Source of the DNA: Pterois miles
Taxonomy: Eukaryota > Chordata > Actinopteri > Perciformes > Scorpaenidae
Reading direction: 5' to 3'
Length of the DNA: 64,000 nt
Assembly: GCA_947000775.1 (NCBI GenBank)
Contig: CAMQGK010000052.1
Coordinates: 34,314,001 to 34,378,000, forward strand
Part shown: in pieces, positions 22,891 to 34,919 of the stretch
Numbering within the stretch: the first letter of the stretch is position 1
Layout: each line of letters begins with the position of its first letter
Translations under genes and position numbers: made by a program
The notes under the pieces: model-generated
The model's database searches: none
The model's input: the letters and a program-made list of their open reading frames with translations, nothing else
What the model was told of the DNA's origin: nothing

Positions 22891-24540
22891 AACTAAACAA
22901 GTAATCTGGTTAAATATGCTTTATGTAAGAGACAGAGAAAGGTGGATCACTGTAATAGTATCAACAAAATTACACATGAGATATTATGTTTGCAGTGCTC
23001 TTGTTTTGACTGTCATGGAAACTTGATCAAAATCGACTCGCTCCTTTGTCTACAGTCAGCAGTTTTGTGACCAGTATCGTAAATTTTGCACACTAAAAAA
23101 ACTAATAAGTGTGATTGACGCTTGATTGCCTCAGCTAATGACGTAAAGGACAAAGGTTGTCCTTGCTCCACCACTTAGCTGACAAGAGGAACAACTTGAA
23201 TTACTCCAATCGGTTTCTTTTGGGGTGGAAACAAAGTGCAGTGTTTCTACAAGTAAGTGACCTTGTAATGTAACATAAGCTATAGAAGTACCATCATGCG
23301 ATTCGAGTGCTGTAGCATCGTCTGTTAAAAACTTTTTCACACGGGATATGAACGCCAGTCCACTGAGTAAAGGTCCTGTGTTTGTTTGACCCATCCATCA
23401 ACTCTCCATCTGCCCATAGAGGACTTCTCACTTTTTATGCTAGCTTCATTGCACTGAGCATCTGATAGTGACACAGGCGGGTTTACATTAATGTTAGTTG
23501 AAAGCTGAAGTATGGTTAGTCCTGTGATACAGCAGTCACCCAAGTCGTAACATCAACCTCGATCTTTTCCTAACCCCACCTGAGTAGTTTTGTTAAACCA
23601 AGACAGAAGGTTATTGTGAAAAGACACTATGCATGTAACAAGCATACATTAATATGCGATCCCTAACGAGTCCAAAACTGATGCTGGAGGGGTACCTAGA
23701 GCGCCACAGTTTGAAGCTTACAGCCACTGACCAAGCCTTGGTGTTTGAGGCCCTGGGAGTGGGAGACCAGGCTGAGAAAAAAAAATGTCAGATGTTGCAC
23801 ATGCCCTGAGAGATTAAAAAAATAAACACTCTGCACCGCCGGTATGTCTTACAGAATGAGGGAGTTCATCCCTGCAGTAGCATCCTGTCGACTCTGCCAA
23901 AGAACTTACAGCAACTTACACAAGTCCTTTGTTGTTTTTGTCTTTCTTTTGTCGCCCAACTGCTGTAAAGCAGCAGGATACTGCATAATGGAGAGTTGAC
24001 TGTTTGAGAGTTTGTGGATGAAATAACAAGAAAAGAGCTTTAATCTGGAGGAGCATTTGTGGTGTATGAAGCTATACTATATACGACCTGTTACTAAGCT
24101 ACACAAGCTGAACCCACTTGCAGTATATCCTGTATGCCGTGGAGCGTCTTACAAAGCCCTTATACCAGAGTAGAAGGTTCACTCTGACATGGTCCTCAGT
24201 GCTTCCATAGTACTTTCTGCCTGTATGTGAACAACAAGGCCAAAGTCTGTCGCCAGGATAGCAGCTCTGTGAGGCTGCAGCAATGCTTTGAAATGAATGC
24301 ATGCATGCTGATGATTAGCAGGTATAATGTTCTTGTAAATCATATTGTACACTTTAGCTTGGTGTGCTAACATTTGCTAATTAGCTCATAACACAAAGTA
24401 GAGCTGAGGCTAATGCGAATGTTTGTACGTATTTGGGCATTTTCATTTTTAATAAATTTTACCTGATGTTGCTGCTTGTTTTCACCACGCATGGACCTCA
24501 GAAAGATGAGGAGAAAAATAACCAAACTTGCATAACAAAA
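22888..24540. other. Mostly unannotated; R1 repeat pieces at 23.34-23.60 kb
   Basis: 'aaaggtcctgtgtttgtttg' (23369-23388) is a forward R1 block, and 'gatcttttcctaaccccacc' (about 23561-23580) is a reversed R1-type block. R1 may therefore have inverted-repeat ends, or two fragments may abut. The rest shows nothing I can name. Minus-strand ORFs at 23131-23543 and 24099-24373 have no domains. Confidence 0.4.
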
Positions 24541-24740
24541 CGAATCAGATAGCTTTGGTTTCTGTGAGGAGGGAGAGAGAGTGAAGGGTAATAGGAGGAT
24601 GGGAGGTATGGGGAGAGAGACGTATGAAGCAGAGAGACAGAGGAGGACAGGGAGGTGAGAGATGACGAGGCAGGAAAACAGGGAAGGAGCCAGGGAGGAT
24701 GACGGGAGGCAGAGATGAGAGCAGCGGGAGTCTGCAGGTG
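24541..24740 (+). repeat. Purine-rich (GGA/GA) tract
   Basis: Irregular GAGG/GAGA sequence over about 200 bp. It is the reason for the 186- and 113-codon minus-strand ORFs here, whose serine/proline/leucine-rich translations are compositional and not a protein. Confidence 0.8.
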
Positions 24741-25333
24741 TTGATCTAGTGTTGTGGAGAACAAAGTCCCCGTCGGAAACCAGCACTGTGATGATGGACA
24801 CTTGGACAAGACAGCTGGTAAAGAAAAAGAGTAACGCATTTTTAGAAAAGGTGTAGTGATGAATACTGCAGCAGGGAGCAGAGGAAGGTGTTTCCCTCCA
24901 TGACTCCCCCTCTACCTCAACAAGCACTTATGAATTACTTAGCTAAAAACTATCCTAAACACACTTCAGTTATACACACACACACATGCACACAATGCGT
25001 AACTACATTAGAGCGCAGAGGGCATCACCTAAAAGTCAGTAAAGTTGATTTGGAGCCAGAGGACGAGCTGCTACGTCCTTCAGCATCTCAGCACCTTAAA
25101 CAAATCAACTCATTTTAGTGGTCTGACAACAGCCTTCACTGTCCTTGTTCCTTGTTTGGACCATAATGCGTATAGACAGATGGATAGTGTAGTATTAGTA
25201 TAGTATTTTATGTTCTTTGATTAAAAACATTCAACTGTTTAAGTAGAAATGAAGTATATTTTATAACAATGTAGATCCACAAGTACTTACATTATTTTCA
25301 TTTAGCTAACCCTGCAGGAGAGTGTTGGGCAAA

Positions 25334-25334
<1 letters not shown>
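24741..25334. other. Unannotated stretch
   Basis: Nothing recognised except a short CA run near 24978-24996. Confidence 0.4.

Positions 25335-25373
<39 letters not shown>
25335..25373 (+). repeat. (AC)n microsatellite
   Basis: About 19 perfect AC units. Confidence 0.97.
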
Positions 25374-25374
<1 letters not shown>

Positions 25375-25539
25375 CTGTGACTGATGGACTTTCAGCCCTT
25401 TTATTAACATTATTAGTTACACTTGTCATGTCAAAATATCTGGCACAACGAGTCTGTTTTTGCTTTATTTTTTTTTGCTTCTTTTCTTTCAAAGTTGAAA
25501 AAAATTAAATCTTATCCTGTCTTTGCTTGTTGTATTTTT

Positions 25540-25800
25540 TTTATTTCCTGCTATCTTACTTTCATTCTTTTCTTCTTTTTGTCTTACATTCTTCCCATTG
25601 TTTTCCTTGTTTCCATCCTACTTTCTTTATCCTCTTCTTTATCTTTCTCTCCTCCCTTCAGTTTTCTTCATTTTCTGCCTTATTTATTTCCTTATTTTCT
25701 TCCCTCCCTCCCTCTGTTCCATCTGTTTTTTTCATTTCTTCTTCTATTTCTCTGCTTTTTCTTATTTATTCCACCTGTCACGTTGCTGCCCATCCGTCAT
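25540..25800 (+). repeat. Long polypyrimidine tract
   Basis: About 250 bp of irregular C/T-rich sequence with few purines. Three long overlapping plus-strand ORFs (93-186 codons) exist only because stop codons need purines; their Phe/Leu/Ser translations are not a membrane protein. Confidence 0.8.
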
Positions 25801-26091
25801 GTGAACCCCCCCCACCACCACCACAGTATCTATGTACTTTATATGCATGTCTGTGTGTTTATCTATCTAGCTGTGTCTTGTCTCTATGTCCACTCTCCTG
25901 TCCAATTATCCACACGAGCAACATTGCATCTTCTCACAAACAACAGTACAAAGACAAAAACAGCTTCTCTGAATTCACAGTGAATATTTCATTTTGTTCT
26001 TGTCAGTAGCCGTGTACTGCTCAGTAAATCTTTGTGTATCCATGTGTGTTTTTGCTCTGAGTGGGATTGTGTATATTTGTGCATGCATGCG

Positions 26092-26095
<4 letters not shown>

Positions 26096-26139
<44 letters not shown>
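26096..26139 (+). repeat. (GT)n microsatellite
   Basis: About 22 GT units followed by five or more G. Confidence 0.97.
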
Positions 26140-26141
<2 letters not shown>

Positions 26142-27050
26142 GGGATGCTCTCTGGGGGGCAGAGGGAATTGGAGGCTTACTTTCTTTCCACTAATTACCC
26201 AGCAACAGTCCCCACTAATTGTCAGGGCCTCACATGCATTTGCTATCTTTAAATATCCAGCAGCATGAAGCCACGTACATGAAGCAGGGAGCTGGTGAGA
26301 GGGAGGAAAGGGCAGAACAAAGCAGGTCATGGATCTGCTTTGAAGTCGTGTACAACCCGTAAACCTGCAGAATAACGGCTGCTGGATGTGAATCCATCTC
26401 CTCAGAGGATCTGCCTGGTTATTCGAAGGGAGAGGGCACTCTGCGGGACATTATTAACCATCAACATAAAATCTACTGTCCTAAATATTGTGAGATCGAT
26501 GCTGAGTAAATATACTGTAGCATGAAAATGAAAACTGAGGTGACTGTTGTCTATGGCCCTATACCCCCTGTAATAGTCATTAAAAACTGGCACCTACTTT
26601 ACAAAGAATGGCCATAATAATGTGAACACCAGTAAAGTCTGCAAAACAATGCAGTGGTCCTGCAAGCAATGCTGCATTTATGGAGGAGTAATAATCGGAC
26701 ATGTATTGATTCAGGTTCTAGTTATATCAAGGAGCAACTGACAGCACCCTCTAAGCCCTCTGAGGATATAAATATTTATTTATATTCTCAAAATCATTCA
26801 CTATAAAATTTTAATGTTTCTTAATCAACTGTCAACACTGCAGTTTGTCTGTATTGGAAAAATCCAGCACAGGAATGAAAACAGATCCTCCCGTCCTGTC
26901 CTGCCCTGATCCTCCCATATTTCAACTGAATGAACTCAGTGGTTATCACAACCATTCTAATGATTTAGACGGGCCAAACTGCACCTACCACATTGGGAAA
27001 GTGAAACTTAATGTTGTGAATTGAAACAAAACTACTATAGGTTTTACACA
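26140..27050. other. Unannotated stretch
   Basis: No gene or nameable repeat. Confidence 0.4.
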
Positions 27051-27054
27051 ACAA

Positions 27055-27415
27055 AACTACTTGGTTAGGTTTAGGAAAAGATCAAGGTTTGGGTTAAAAG
27101 TAATACGTTTGTTAACAAAGTTATGTAGCTTGGTGTTACGAAAATTACATAACAGAAGTACAGTAAAATAAGTCAACGTTGACTTTTGGTTTCACACACC
27201 AATATTTGACTTACCTGCATATTCTTACTCAAAAACTAACCACTCATCATGCCTAAACCTAACCGACTGCTGGGCAGCGGGTATTAGAGGTAGAGTACGG
27301 CAGGTCATGACTTCGCCATCCTAGAAAAGAAAATATTGCACATAGGACACGGTCTCCTTGGTGAAAGTCCTGTGCTTGTTTGACCCATCCATCACACGAC
27401 CGCCACCACATTCAG
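27055..27415 (+). repeat. Dispersed repeat family R1, copy with internal rearrangement
   Basis: 'ggttaggtttaggaaaagat', then 'cttttggtttcacacacc', then (after a reversed 'gcctaaacctaacc') 'gtgaaagtcctgtgcttg' and 'tttgacccatccatcac'. The blocks are R1 in forward orientation with an inverted piece in the middle. Confidence 0.5.
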
Positions 27416-29575
27416 ACTTTGTCTTTCTTTACAATACGTCAATGGCCATCAGAGTCCTCCTGAACCTTTAAGTAGGTGTAACTGGACCCTTCTAACCCAT
27501 ATCTATGAGGCTAGTAGTCGCTGATGAGCATTCAGTGGGTACAGGACCTTACCGTGCGTAGTTGCTAGGTAAATAAAAAAACATGCTAGGGATTTCAGTA
27601 GTTGTTGGTCCTATCTAAAATCAAGAGTGACTAGTAAAACTAACCAATTGCAGGTTACCTCTGAGAGTAAAAGTTATTTTATTGACAAGGGATGCTAACA
27701 GCAGCAAAAAGGTGAAAAGGTTCCCTCTATACCTTTTCACATGCCCAGATGTCCTACATTTCCCACACATACCTCTGTTTCAGGCTACGTATATTAATAG
27801 ATGCTCACCTTTTAAATATTGTTGACGTTCAAATGTTTGCTATGTTCCTGTTAGGATCAGGATCGCTAACTGGTTTCCCTCTAACAGTAAATCAGGGTGG
27901 GGCCAGGAGGGGTTTATAAAGCCATTCAGCCATTGACTGTGGGAGGGTTATTGCTGTGATGCTGTTATTTTAGTATTTTCAGCTGATTTGTTAATTTACC
28001 TGGGACTTTTGTTGTTCTCCTCTGTTTCATTTGGAGGTTCGGTTAACAAAGCACCACATTTTTTTCACACAGTTTGTACTCCAAAGTCATTCTTTATTCA
28101 ACATCTGTTTTTCTACTCACCTCCAGTACCAGACAGCCACGATAAAATCTCTCATTTATATAGAATTCCACCAGTAATACTACAAACATCATGAAATTTT
28201 TGTCCTCAGTGTTTGTAGATATTACAGTGACCATAATAATATTAACTTGTATAGTAAAATAACAATATAAATCTCAGTACGCAGCTGCATATTGATTGTG
28301 ATGCAGCTCCAGAAGTCAGTCAGCAGAAGAGACTGAAATGACAATAAAATTCAACACACCCTGTTGTAAAAGAAAACCTGCTGTTGACAAAATCCACAGC
28401 TTAGATCCAATTTTTGTGAACTGCCAGTAAATCTGATTTACAGCAGTGGCACTGTCTGCGCAACCAAAGGTGATAATAACATATCTTTTTATTTCCAGAT
28501 CACTGATCAGTAACACAAACAAGAGGGGAAACATAGCTTTCAGTAACACCAGGGGAGAACATTTCTTTGTCTACTTTAAACCTGCACAGCAATAACAATT
28601 AATATCTACAACATTGTTTCCATGAACAAAATGTCTGCAGTGGGAATGGATGCAGGATCAGAGTGTGACTACTACTAGTGCAGGTCAGACAAATGCAAGA
28701 AACAGGACTTTTATTTTGCCAACAGCAGCACTAAAACCTGGATGCTCGATGCTAAACTTTAAGCAGTAAAATCCGTTTGACACTGATATTTAATATGAGG
28801 AATACGGAAATGAAATCAATTGCAAGTAAAAATGTGATTAGTTTTATGTTGGCTCCTGACATATGGGGCTCGAATGTATCTACCTTTAAGGTCTTTGTCC
28901 TCAAATCTGCTTCTAAATAAAATGGCGGTCTCGGGACCCCAGAGAGGGACTGGCGCAGAAAGAAAAGCGAGTCTTTCCCATCTCCTGTCTTCTCCATAAA
29001 TAGCTTTATCTCCCGCTGCCACTGTGCAATACTGACAGCTTGCATTAGCAACCTGGAACTGATTTCACTCAAGAGTTTGAGTCCTTGTTGGAATTGATTT
29101 GTCTTGTAGGGAAGAACAAAAGCCAACACAAAGGACCAACGGAAAGTTGGAAAACCTGGCGTGGAGGAGACACACAGCTGATTACAGCAAATAGATCCGA
29201 TAATGAGCCCTATCACATAAATACACACTGAGAAGTGGGGGCCTGATTGCTATACATACTGTAGATTCCTCAGGGCCCACATGCTAAACACGTGACTTAA
29301 TGTCCTGTGAAGGACTTTGCTGGTCCAAACACATCTAGACATCAAGGAGGAAACTGGGCAAATTGTGGCTAAAAGTGAAACCGTTACTCATCTATGTTAC
29401 ATATAACCGTCGTTCAGCATGATTTAAGTGACTCCATTCAAATGTATAATTAGGACTTGCTTCAAATTGAAGCAGTAATTGAAATCTTGTTGAATCAGTT
29501 ATGTGCAACCTAGACATCTAAAAAAACAAATTTAGCCCAGCTTTAAATGAGTCATCTTTATGATTTTGACCTGTT
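27416..29575. other. Unannotated stretch (about 2.2 kb)
   Basis: The longest ORF is 158 codons on the minus strand (28752-29228). I see no signal, known motif or splice framing, and the translation matches no family I know, so I leave it as unproven. The remainder is unique-looking and AT-rich. Confidence 0.4.
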
Positions 29576-29642
29576 TTAAAGGTTCAGTGTTTAGGATTTC
29601 AGGGGATTTATTGTTAGGGATGGAATATAATATTCATAAATA
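29576..29642 (+). mobile_element. 5' fragment of the transposon family seen at 62461-63103
   Basis: 'aaaggttcagtgtttaggat' followed by 'ggaatataatattcataa' matches the first about 65 bp of the 62.46 kb element ('gtgtataacatttaggggg', 'gagtataatattagtaag'). It is cut off where the next repeat begins. Confidence 0.6.
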
Positions 29643-30137
29643 TTAGGGTCAAAGTTCATGTGATAATTAAGGCAAATTTGTTTGGTGCATTAATGAAACT
29701 GCCTGGTAGTTCAGTAAAGCTAGAGTAAATAAACTGGCATCATATCAAACTAGAAAACCTAAGGCATACTAATTTGCTGCAAAGGAGGTTAAATTACACG
29801 CTAAACACGTTTTGAAATTTTAGCGAGAAATAACTGTCATGGCCATTTTCAAAGGGGTCCCTTGACCTCTGGTCTCCCCGCTCCAGACATGCTCACTTTA
29901 TGATAATCCCATGTAGTTATGAACAGCCATAGTCAAGTCAGCTGTTGTTGCCTGTTGGGCTTGAACTGATTTGAGCATATTTTTGTGTGCTAAATGCATT
30001 ACCTGTGAGAGTTTCCATTGATGTTGATAAGAGTAGTAAAACACTTGACAAATCTCCCTTTAAGGTACATTTTGACAGATAAAAATGTGTAGTTTGTGAT
30101 TAATCACGATTAAATATTTTCAGCAATTGACAGCCCT
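29643..30137 (-). mobile_element. Non-autonomous teleost repeat ending in 'agggctgtcaattg'
   Basis: Contains 'ggtcaaagttcatgtgataa', 'ctgtcatggccattttcaaa', 'ggggtcccttgacctctgg', 'caaatctccctttaaggtac' and 'gattaatcacgattaaatat', and ends 'gacagccctta'. I recognise this combination as a very common teleost interspersed repeat whose terminus reads AGGGCTGTCAA on the other strand. It is likely a DNA transposon remnant abutting the fragment at 29576. No coding sequence. Confidence 0.6.
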
Positions 30138-30197
30138 TATTACTATGTTTATTACTATAATCATCTTCATATGTACAACATATCTTCCTAAGGAGCA

Positions 30198-30680
30198 TGT
30201 CCTCTAATGCCAAGGATGTTTCATATGTCAGTGGTGGTCATTGCTATCCTGTTTGCTGCTGTGTGCCGGGGCAGTAGGTTGAGGGTAGCGGACGCTAACG
30301 GATTCGAAAAACTGATTCGCAAGGCCTTTGACATTGTGGGGGTGGAGCTGGACTCCCTGCTGTCCAAGCTGCGTGCTGTCTTGGACAGCGTCTCCCACCC
30401 ACTCCATGATGTGCTGGTCAAACAGGCAGTGCAGGACTCACCGCAGAGCGCCACAGGAAGTCATTCCTGCCCGTGGCCATCAAACTTTTCAACCTCCCTC
30501 TCAGAGTGTCACTCTGAATCAATGGATTGACCCTTGGACTTATCTCACCCATCTGCAGCTGCTACCCCAATCATTTCTTGTTATTCTTATGTCATATGAA
30601 TTAAACTGTACAATAAATTGTACAGAGATTAAATTGCACAATACTCTGTCATTAAAACTGCATTCACATTGTACATTTCA
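30198..30680 (+). pseudogene. L2-like LINE reverse transcriptase, C-terminal fragment (broken)
   Basis: The translation from 30207 gives the block after the reverse transcriptase core of teleost L2-like LINEs: 'AAVCRGSRLRVADAN', 'KLIRKAFDIVGVELDSL', 'LDSVSHPLHDVL'. The family usually continues with a STF..RL stretch and RH(R/Y)KSF(L/I)PVAI. Here the STF..RL stretch is missing, and 'RHRKSFLPVAIKLFN' is read in another frame (30449-30517), so there is a deletion plus a frameshift. The normal product copies LINE RNA into genomic DNA. The copy is 5'-truncated, and AT-rich 3'UTR-like sequence follows to about 30680. It is dead. Confidence 0.85.
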
Positions 30681-30689
30681 AGAAAAAAA

Positions 30690-31090
30690 TAGTTGTGTGT
30701 GTTTTATCATCGTGTCTACTGTACTTACTTTCATAAAAGCAGTTAACATACACGATTCTTTGAATAACTCACAGCTGTGCACAACACCATGATGTAGATT
30801 TCACCATTGGCGAAGCAAATTTGCATTCAAAATACAGTTCAACTTTGGTGCATTTTTCAGGTGAATGTGTCCTTGACAGGTGATGGTCTCTGACCTGCAT
30901 TTGTGCGTGTGTGGCCGTACCTTCATGAACACTTTCACCCAGAATGTGAATATTATGTGGCCAAAAACAGGTCAACTTTTCTGACCTTTCACACCGCTAA
31001 TAAAGGCCTCAATTGATCATGTTGTGCAGAACAAACATTCAATATGTACACTACAGTGTACAACAACACAGAGGCTCTGTGGACCAAACC
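30690..31090. other. Unannotated stretch
   Basis: Nothing recognised. Confidence 0.4.
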
Positions 31091-31093
31091 AAG

Positions 31094-31198
31094 ATGGCAA
31101 ACTTTATTAATCCTCTCATCCCTGACAATGGCAGTACTGACCAGATCCACGCCCTCCGTTGTTACCGTTCAGCCCTAGAGCATGGCTGTTTACCAGGG
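31094..31198 (+). CDS. Candidate first coding exon, 35 codons (unidentified)
   Basis: An ATG in a good context ('accaagATGg', purine at -3, G at +4) opens 35 codons and ends exactly at a strong donor, 'agggg/taagt' read as GGG|GTAAGT (GT at 31199-31200), phase 0. Third codon positions are pyrimidines in roughly 70% of codons and many codons are RNY, which is coding-like and unlike neighbouring ORFs. The peptide begins MANFINPLIPDNG and ends YRSALEHGCLPG. I do not recognise it; the 'CYRSALEHG' end faintly resembles a TPR helix. Upstream there is no good acceptor, so the exon would have to start a transcript or use a weak site. It lies downstream of the proposed 5'UTR exon at 20.9-21.6 kb on the same strand, but a link is speculation. 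Confidence 0.38.
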
Positions 31199-31199
31199 G

Positions 31200-32060
31200 T
31201 AAGTTCACTCAGAGCACTTGCTAAAAGATAACCAAAATAACTTACAGTAGTTTAGGCTGTATAACAGACTACAGATTTGTCGTACCTGCAGTGTGTAAAG
31301 ACCTTTAGGTACTACTGGACAAAATGGCAGTGCAGTTTACAGAAAATGAATAAGCAATATAAAAATACATCACAACAAACTTAAACCAACATATGAATAG
31401 GATTATTGTGAATTAATGTAACCTGAGGGGGACCTTCCATTGGAATGGTGCTGTTGATAAGAAGTCACCCCTGGGATACCCCATTGCACAAACTGTGATG
31501 GCATTTTCAGCCATTTCTCTGTCACGTAAAGCAGTGAACTGAATGTGAGTCCAGGGAGCTGTCTTTCGTAACATGGGCCCCCTTTTGCCATTGAATTACA
31601 GTATAGCTGAGATGGATGTTGGTGTGTAGCTATAGAACATGCATTGATTAGTTTGTCAAAGGGGGTGAATAATTCTGATGAGGTATTGATTGTTGTAAAT
31701 CAAGACACAAGTCACCTTGGTTAAGGGCAGCGGGGCCGTGCTGATAGATTGTATGATGTATATATGATTATTGAAGCTTGAAACGAGGCATTGAAATATG
31801 GCCACTTTGCTGACTGGCTGTTTAAAATCATCATTCACTGAGGGATTTTATTGACAAGCTCATGGGGAGCACAATTGCTGAACACTAAAAAGGGACCAAA
31901 AGTTTTGTTTTCCCAAAAGGTTTCACAGTGACATTCAGCATCGGTGGCTTTACGGCGCTGCAGAGAAGCAGACTGTGTTTTCAGACCGGGGCCCAGAGTA
32001 TTGCGTAATCAGCATACCATGACTGTGTGAACACCAGCGGCTCGTGAAGGATGGTTATTG
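31200..32060. other. Unannotated stretch
   Basis: Would be intron if 31094-31198 is an exon. Nothing else is seen. Confidence 0.35.
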
Positions 32061-32360
32061 TTTCAGAAAGAGACGCAGCCAACGAAGGGGAGAGTGTAAG
32101 AGAACAAGGCGAGAGAGTGAAAGAGGAGTTCGAAAAGGCTGAAAATAAAAGAGGCAGAAACTTGAAAGTGACAATGATATAGAGCATCTGAGAGAAAACA
32201 AAGGAGAGGACAAGACAAAGCTGCAGAAAATGAGAGAAGAGAGGAGAGAAGATTACAGAGGAGACAGAGTCAAAGTGAAATGGAGAAAGTGAGAGAATGA
32301 AAGACGGATAATGAAGGAGACTGATGGTGAAAGTGAGGTAAAAGAGGGAGAATCCAATTA
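32060..32360 (+). repeat. Purine-rich (GA/GAAA) region
   Basis: About 300 bp of irregular AGAG/GAAA sequence with scattered C and T; a degenerate purine tract. Confidence 0.6.
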
Positions 32361-32519
32361 TGTGGCCTCATCATACGGTTTGTGTCAGACATGTTACGGA
32401 GACTCACCCCATCTGCACTTTCAGCTTCTCCAGTGGCTCCTCAGTCGGTTTGTGTCCGTTAGAGAGGACCTATGTCAGTATGCCCATATTCAGATGCATA
32501 TCTGCATCTTGGGTTTCTA

Positions 32520-32860
32520 CTAGAACATGTTGACGTGCTTTAATGTTTATGTTCTATTGGAAGCACTCTGATTGGTTAGTTGGCCAACTGCTGTGATTGG
32601 TCAACCGAACCAAACTCTTTGGACTCTGCTCCAGCTACGCTCCTACTAGCTTTGTTTGTGGGCATCTAGGCAAGTATTATGCAAATGTGTTACTTGGTGA
32701 CGTCACCACATCACAGAAGAAAAAACAGGGACTGTGTCTAGAAGGTGGCTTGTGCAAAAAACTCTTGTGAGACTAGTTGCCCAGTAAACTGACCTAATAA
32801 AGTCAACCTCAACTCGCGTCTTCCCTTCTAGACGTGACCCAGTTCAGGAGCAGTGTTTCT
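32520..32860. repeat. Possible dispersed repeat or MITE with a CRE-like palindrome
   Basis: 'ctgattggttagttggccaa', 'ctgctgtgattggtcaacc' and the palindromic 'ggtgacgtcacc' (32697-32708) look like parts of a teleost repeat family, but I see no terminal repeats and no second copy here. TGACGTCA is the CREB/ATF consensus. Confidence 0.3.
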
Positions 32861-34019
32861 GTGAAGGAGAGTAACTCCCTTTGGTCTGGACTTTGGGCTT
32901 TTTAACTTTGCAGACATTTTACATGCACACAAACCTATACAAAAAGAAAAGGGGAAAATCCCAAAAGCATATTAAGTTCCCTTTAAATACTGATAATGTT
33001 GAGTAAATCTGTTGTCATGTCTATACATCTGTGTCGTAGAGGTCAGATTTACTGAATTTGTTGTGTTATAATGGCGAGACTAGAATTGTAGTGACGTCTC
33101 TGATGATTCTTGTATTTCCTTCACTTCTCAGAGATCACCTGTCAATCACATAGATGTGACAGCCTCTCTGTCCTGCTTGTCATGCCTGTGAGTTTCTGCT
33201 CCTTGTTTCCTGTTGCAGCATTGTGAGACACACCTGGACCAGGTCTTGTCTAAAGTGCATGAGGTCAGGGTCAGCATTCAGTCAGGTTGAGATGTCCGCT
33301 CCCTTCTACGCTTTCCTGAGTTGTGGCTTCTGTTAAACTTTGTTTCTGCCAGGAAACACACATCCTCACTCATGTATTATTTGTATACTAGCTGACCTTG
33401 GTGTTGCCTGGTGGGTTTGGTTGGGGTTATGGCTCTAGCCATGAAGCAGAGCGTCCCTGGTTGGTGTCTGACTGGGAACTTTTGTCATTCCCAATCATCA
33501 GTTTCATCTTTCTATTATCTGCTTTGGCACAAAAAAATATGATATTCACTAAAAACAATAATGCTCAAATAAAAATCTCATTATGCCATGCTGTTTTTTT
33601 TTTTGTTTGCTTGTTTGTTTTGTCCCTTTCAAAGAAAGGCCTATAATGTATTCTACATGTCTAAATGTGTTTTTATTTTGTGCTCCTTGTGTGACAGTTG
33701 CTGCTGCTAAAGTGTTAGCTGGAGTTGAAAAGTGGACATATTGTATGAAAATGAAGCTTGCTAATGTTTGCAGTAGTAGCACTGTGCATGTTTCTCTATG
33801 TGTTGTGCTTGATCTCACAATCTTTATATATGTATGTTTATATGTTTCTTAGATGCCGACAATAATACAATATCTGGAGGAGGAGCTCAGTGTGAGCAGA
33901 TATGCTACTTTGCAGGCCATAATTTGTGTGGGAATATGAATTGTGCATTAGCGCTGGTGTGTCTGAGGGTGTGCATTTATGCATTTTTTTTTTTATTATT
34001 ATTTTGTGCTCTAGCACGT
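32861..34019. other. Unannotated stretch
   Basis: Contains a T11-14 run at 33592-33605. ORFs at 33398-33852 overlap on both strands without a recognisable domain. Confidence 0.4.
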
Positions 34020-34290
34020 TCAGCTGCGTTTACAAGAGGAAATCACTGCCGGCTTCCAGACAAGACTTCTTCTTCCTGAGCCGGCGAGAAAATTAAATGA
34101 GTCAGGATGTAAAATGTATTCATTATTTGATTTCCATCTCCTGACACCGGCCACTGAATCCCTCACTACAACCGGCTCAGCACAAGTGCCGCTGGCGCAT
34201 GTGCACAATAACACTGCCGTATCATTTTAATGCAGATGTTCCCGGCAGAAGCCTGCTTCAGCGCCAGACAGAAGCTGAATGTAATGTCAG
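34020..34290. promoter_or_regulatory. Candidate conserved non-coding element
   Basis: High-complexity sequence with 'gaaaattaaatgagtcagg', 'gtattcattatttgatttcc' and 'catgtgcacaataacactgc'. It mixes TAAT cores with an AP-1-like TGAGTCA and GC-richer blocks ('ggcttccagacaag', 'gccgctggcgcatg'). It has no convincing ORF. The texture resembles vertebrate developmental enhancers, but conservation is not testable here. Confidence 0.28.
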
Positions 34291-34900
34291 TCAAAACTCC
34301 TCTTGGTTATTGTTTATTTTTACCAAAAAGCATTACAGCCATATAATAAATAGTGCTTACTAACTGGAACGCTAGTGGAGTACAAATGTGCCTTTGCAGT
34401 GGCTCTGTGGTAATGTATCTGAGTGTGCGTATATGCTGTATGAACATATGTGTTCATGGGTCACTCCTGTATGTCTGTGTGTTTAATGCTTATTGGAGGA
34501 CACAGTTGGCCACAGGGATCCACAGCCTACATTGCTGAGGCCAGTAGTATGTGAGCTGATATTGACTGTATGAGTGATGGTCATATTTACCTGTTGAATG
34601 GATGGCTGCTTTGACCAGTGGCTGCCTGATATTTTTACTTTCTTATCTCACAATTCTGAAAGGATGGTTGGTGTAAATTAAAAGATATGGAGGAGGAGGC
34701 AAGCAGAGAAGACAAATGGGTAATTATTGAAAGCATCCACAAATCCTCTGTGGGCATATTTCAAGTGTGTGGGGAGTGTTTGTCACAGCAAATAGTTGTG
34801 TTGATGTTGAGAGTAGCCAAAGTGAAACCCCCTCTCCCTGTTTTGGTTGTACCGATCTCTCCGGCTTCGGTCAGCCCTTCCTCATTCACACAGAGCTGCC
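34291..34900. other. Unannotated stretch
   Basis: Nothing recognised. Confidence 0.4.
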
Positions 34901-34919
34901 TGTCTCCCAGACACTACAA

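Noticed and set aside
24367..24927. 186-codon minus-strand ORF with serine, proline and leucine
   Set aside because: It lies over a GGA/GA purine tract, and its length and composition follow from the lack of stop codons in pyrimidine-rich sequence. No domain and no splice sites.
25423..26009. Three overlapping plus-strand ORFs up to 186 codons, hydrophobic, resembling a membrane protein
   Set aside because: Polypyrimidine DNA reads as Phe/Leu/Ser in every frame; all three frames being open at once shows it is compositional.
28752..29228. 158-codon minus-strand ORF
   Set aside because: No recognisable domain, no good splice framing and no codon bias that I could see; left as unproven.
33846..33886. 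'tatgtttcttag' acceptor followed by a short frame starting MPTIIQYLEEELS and a GTGAGC donor
   Set aside because: Would be a 39-nt exon with only a moderate acceptor and donor; too short and too generic to support.
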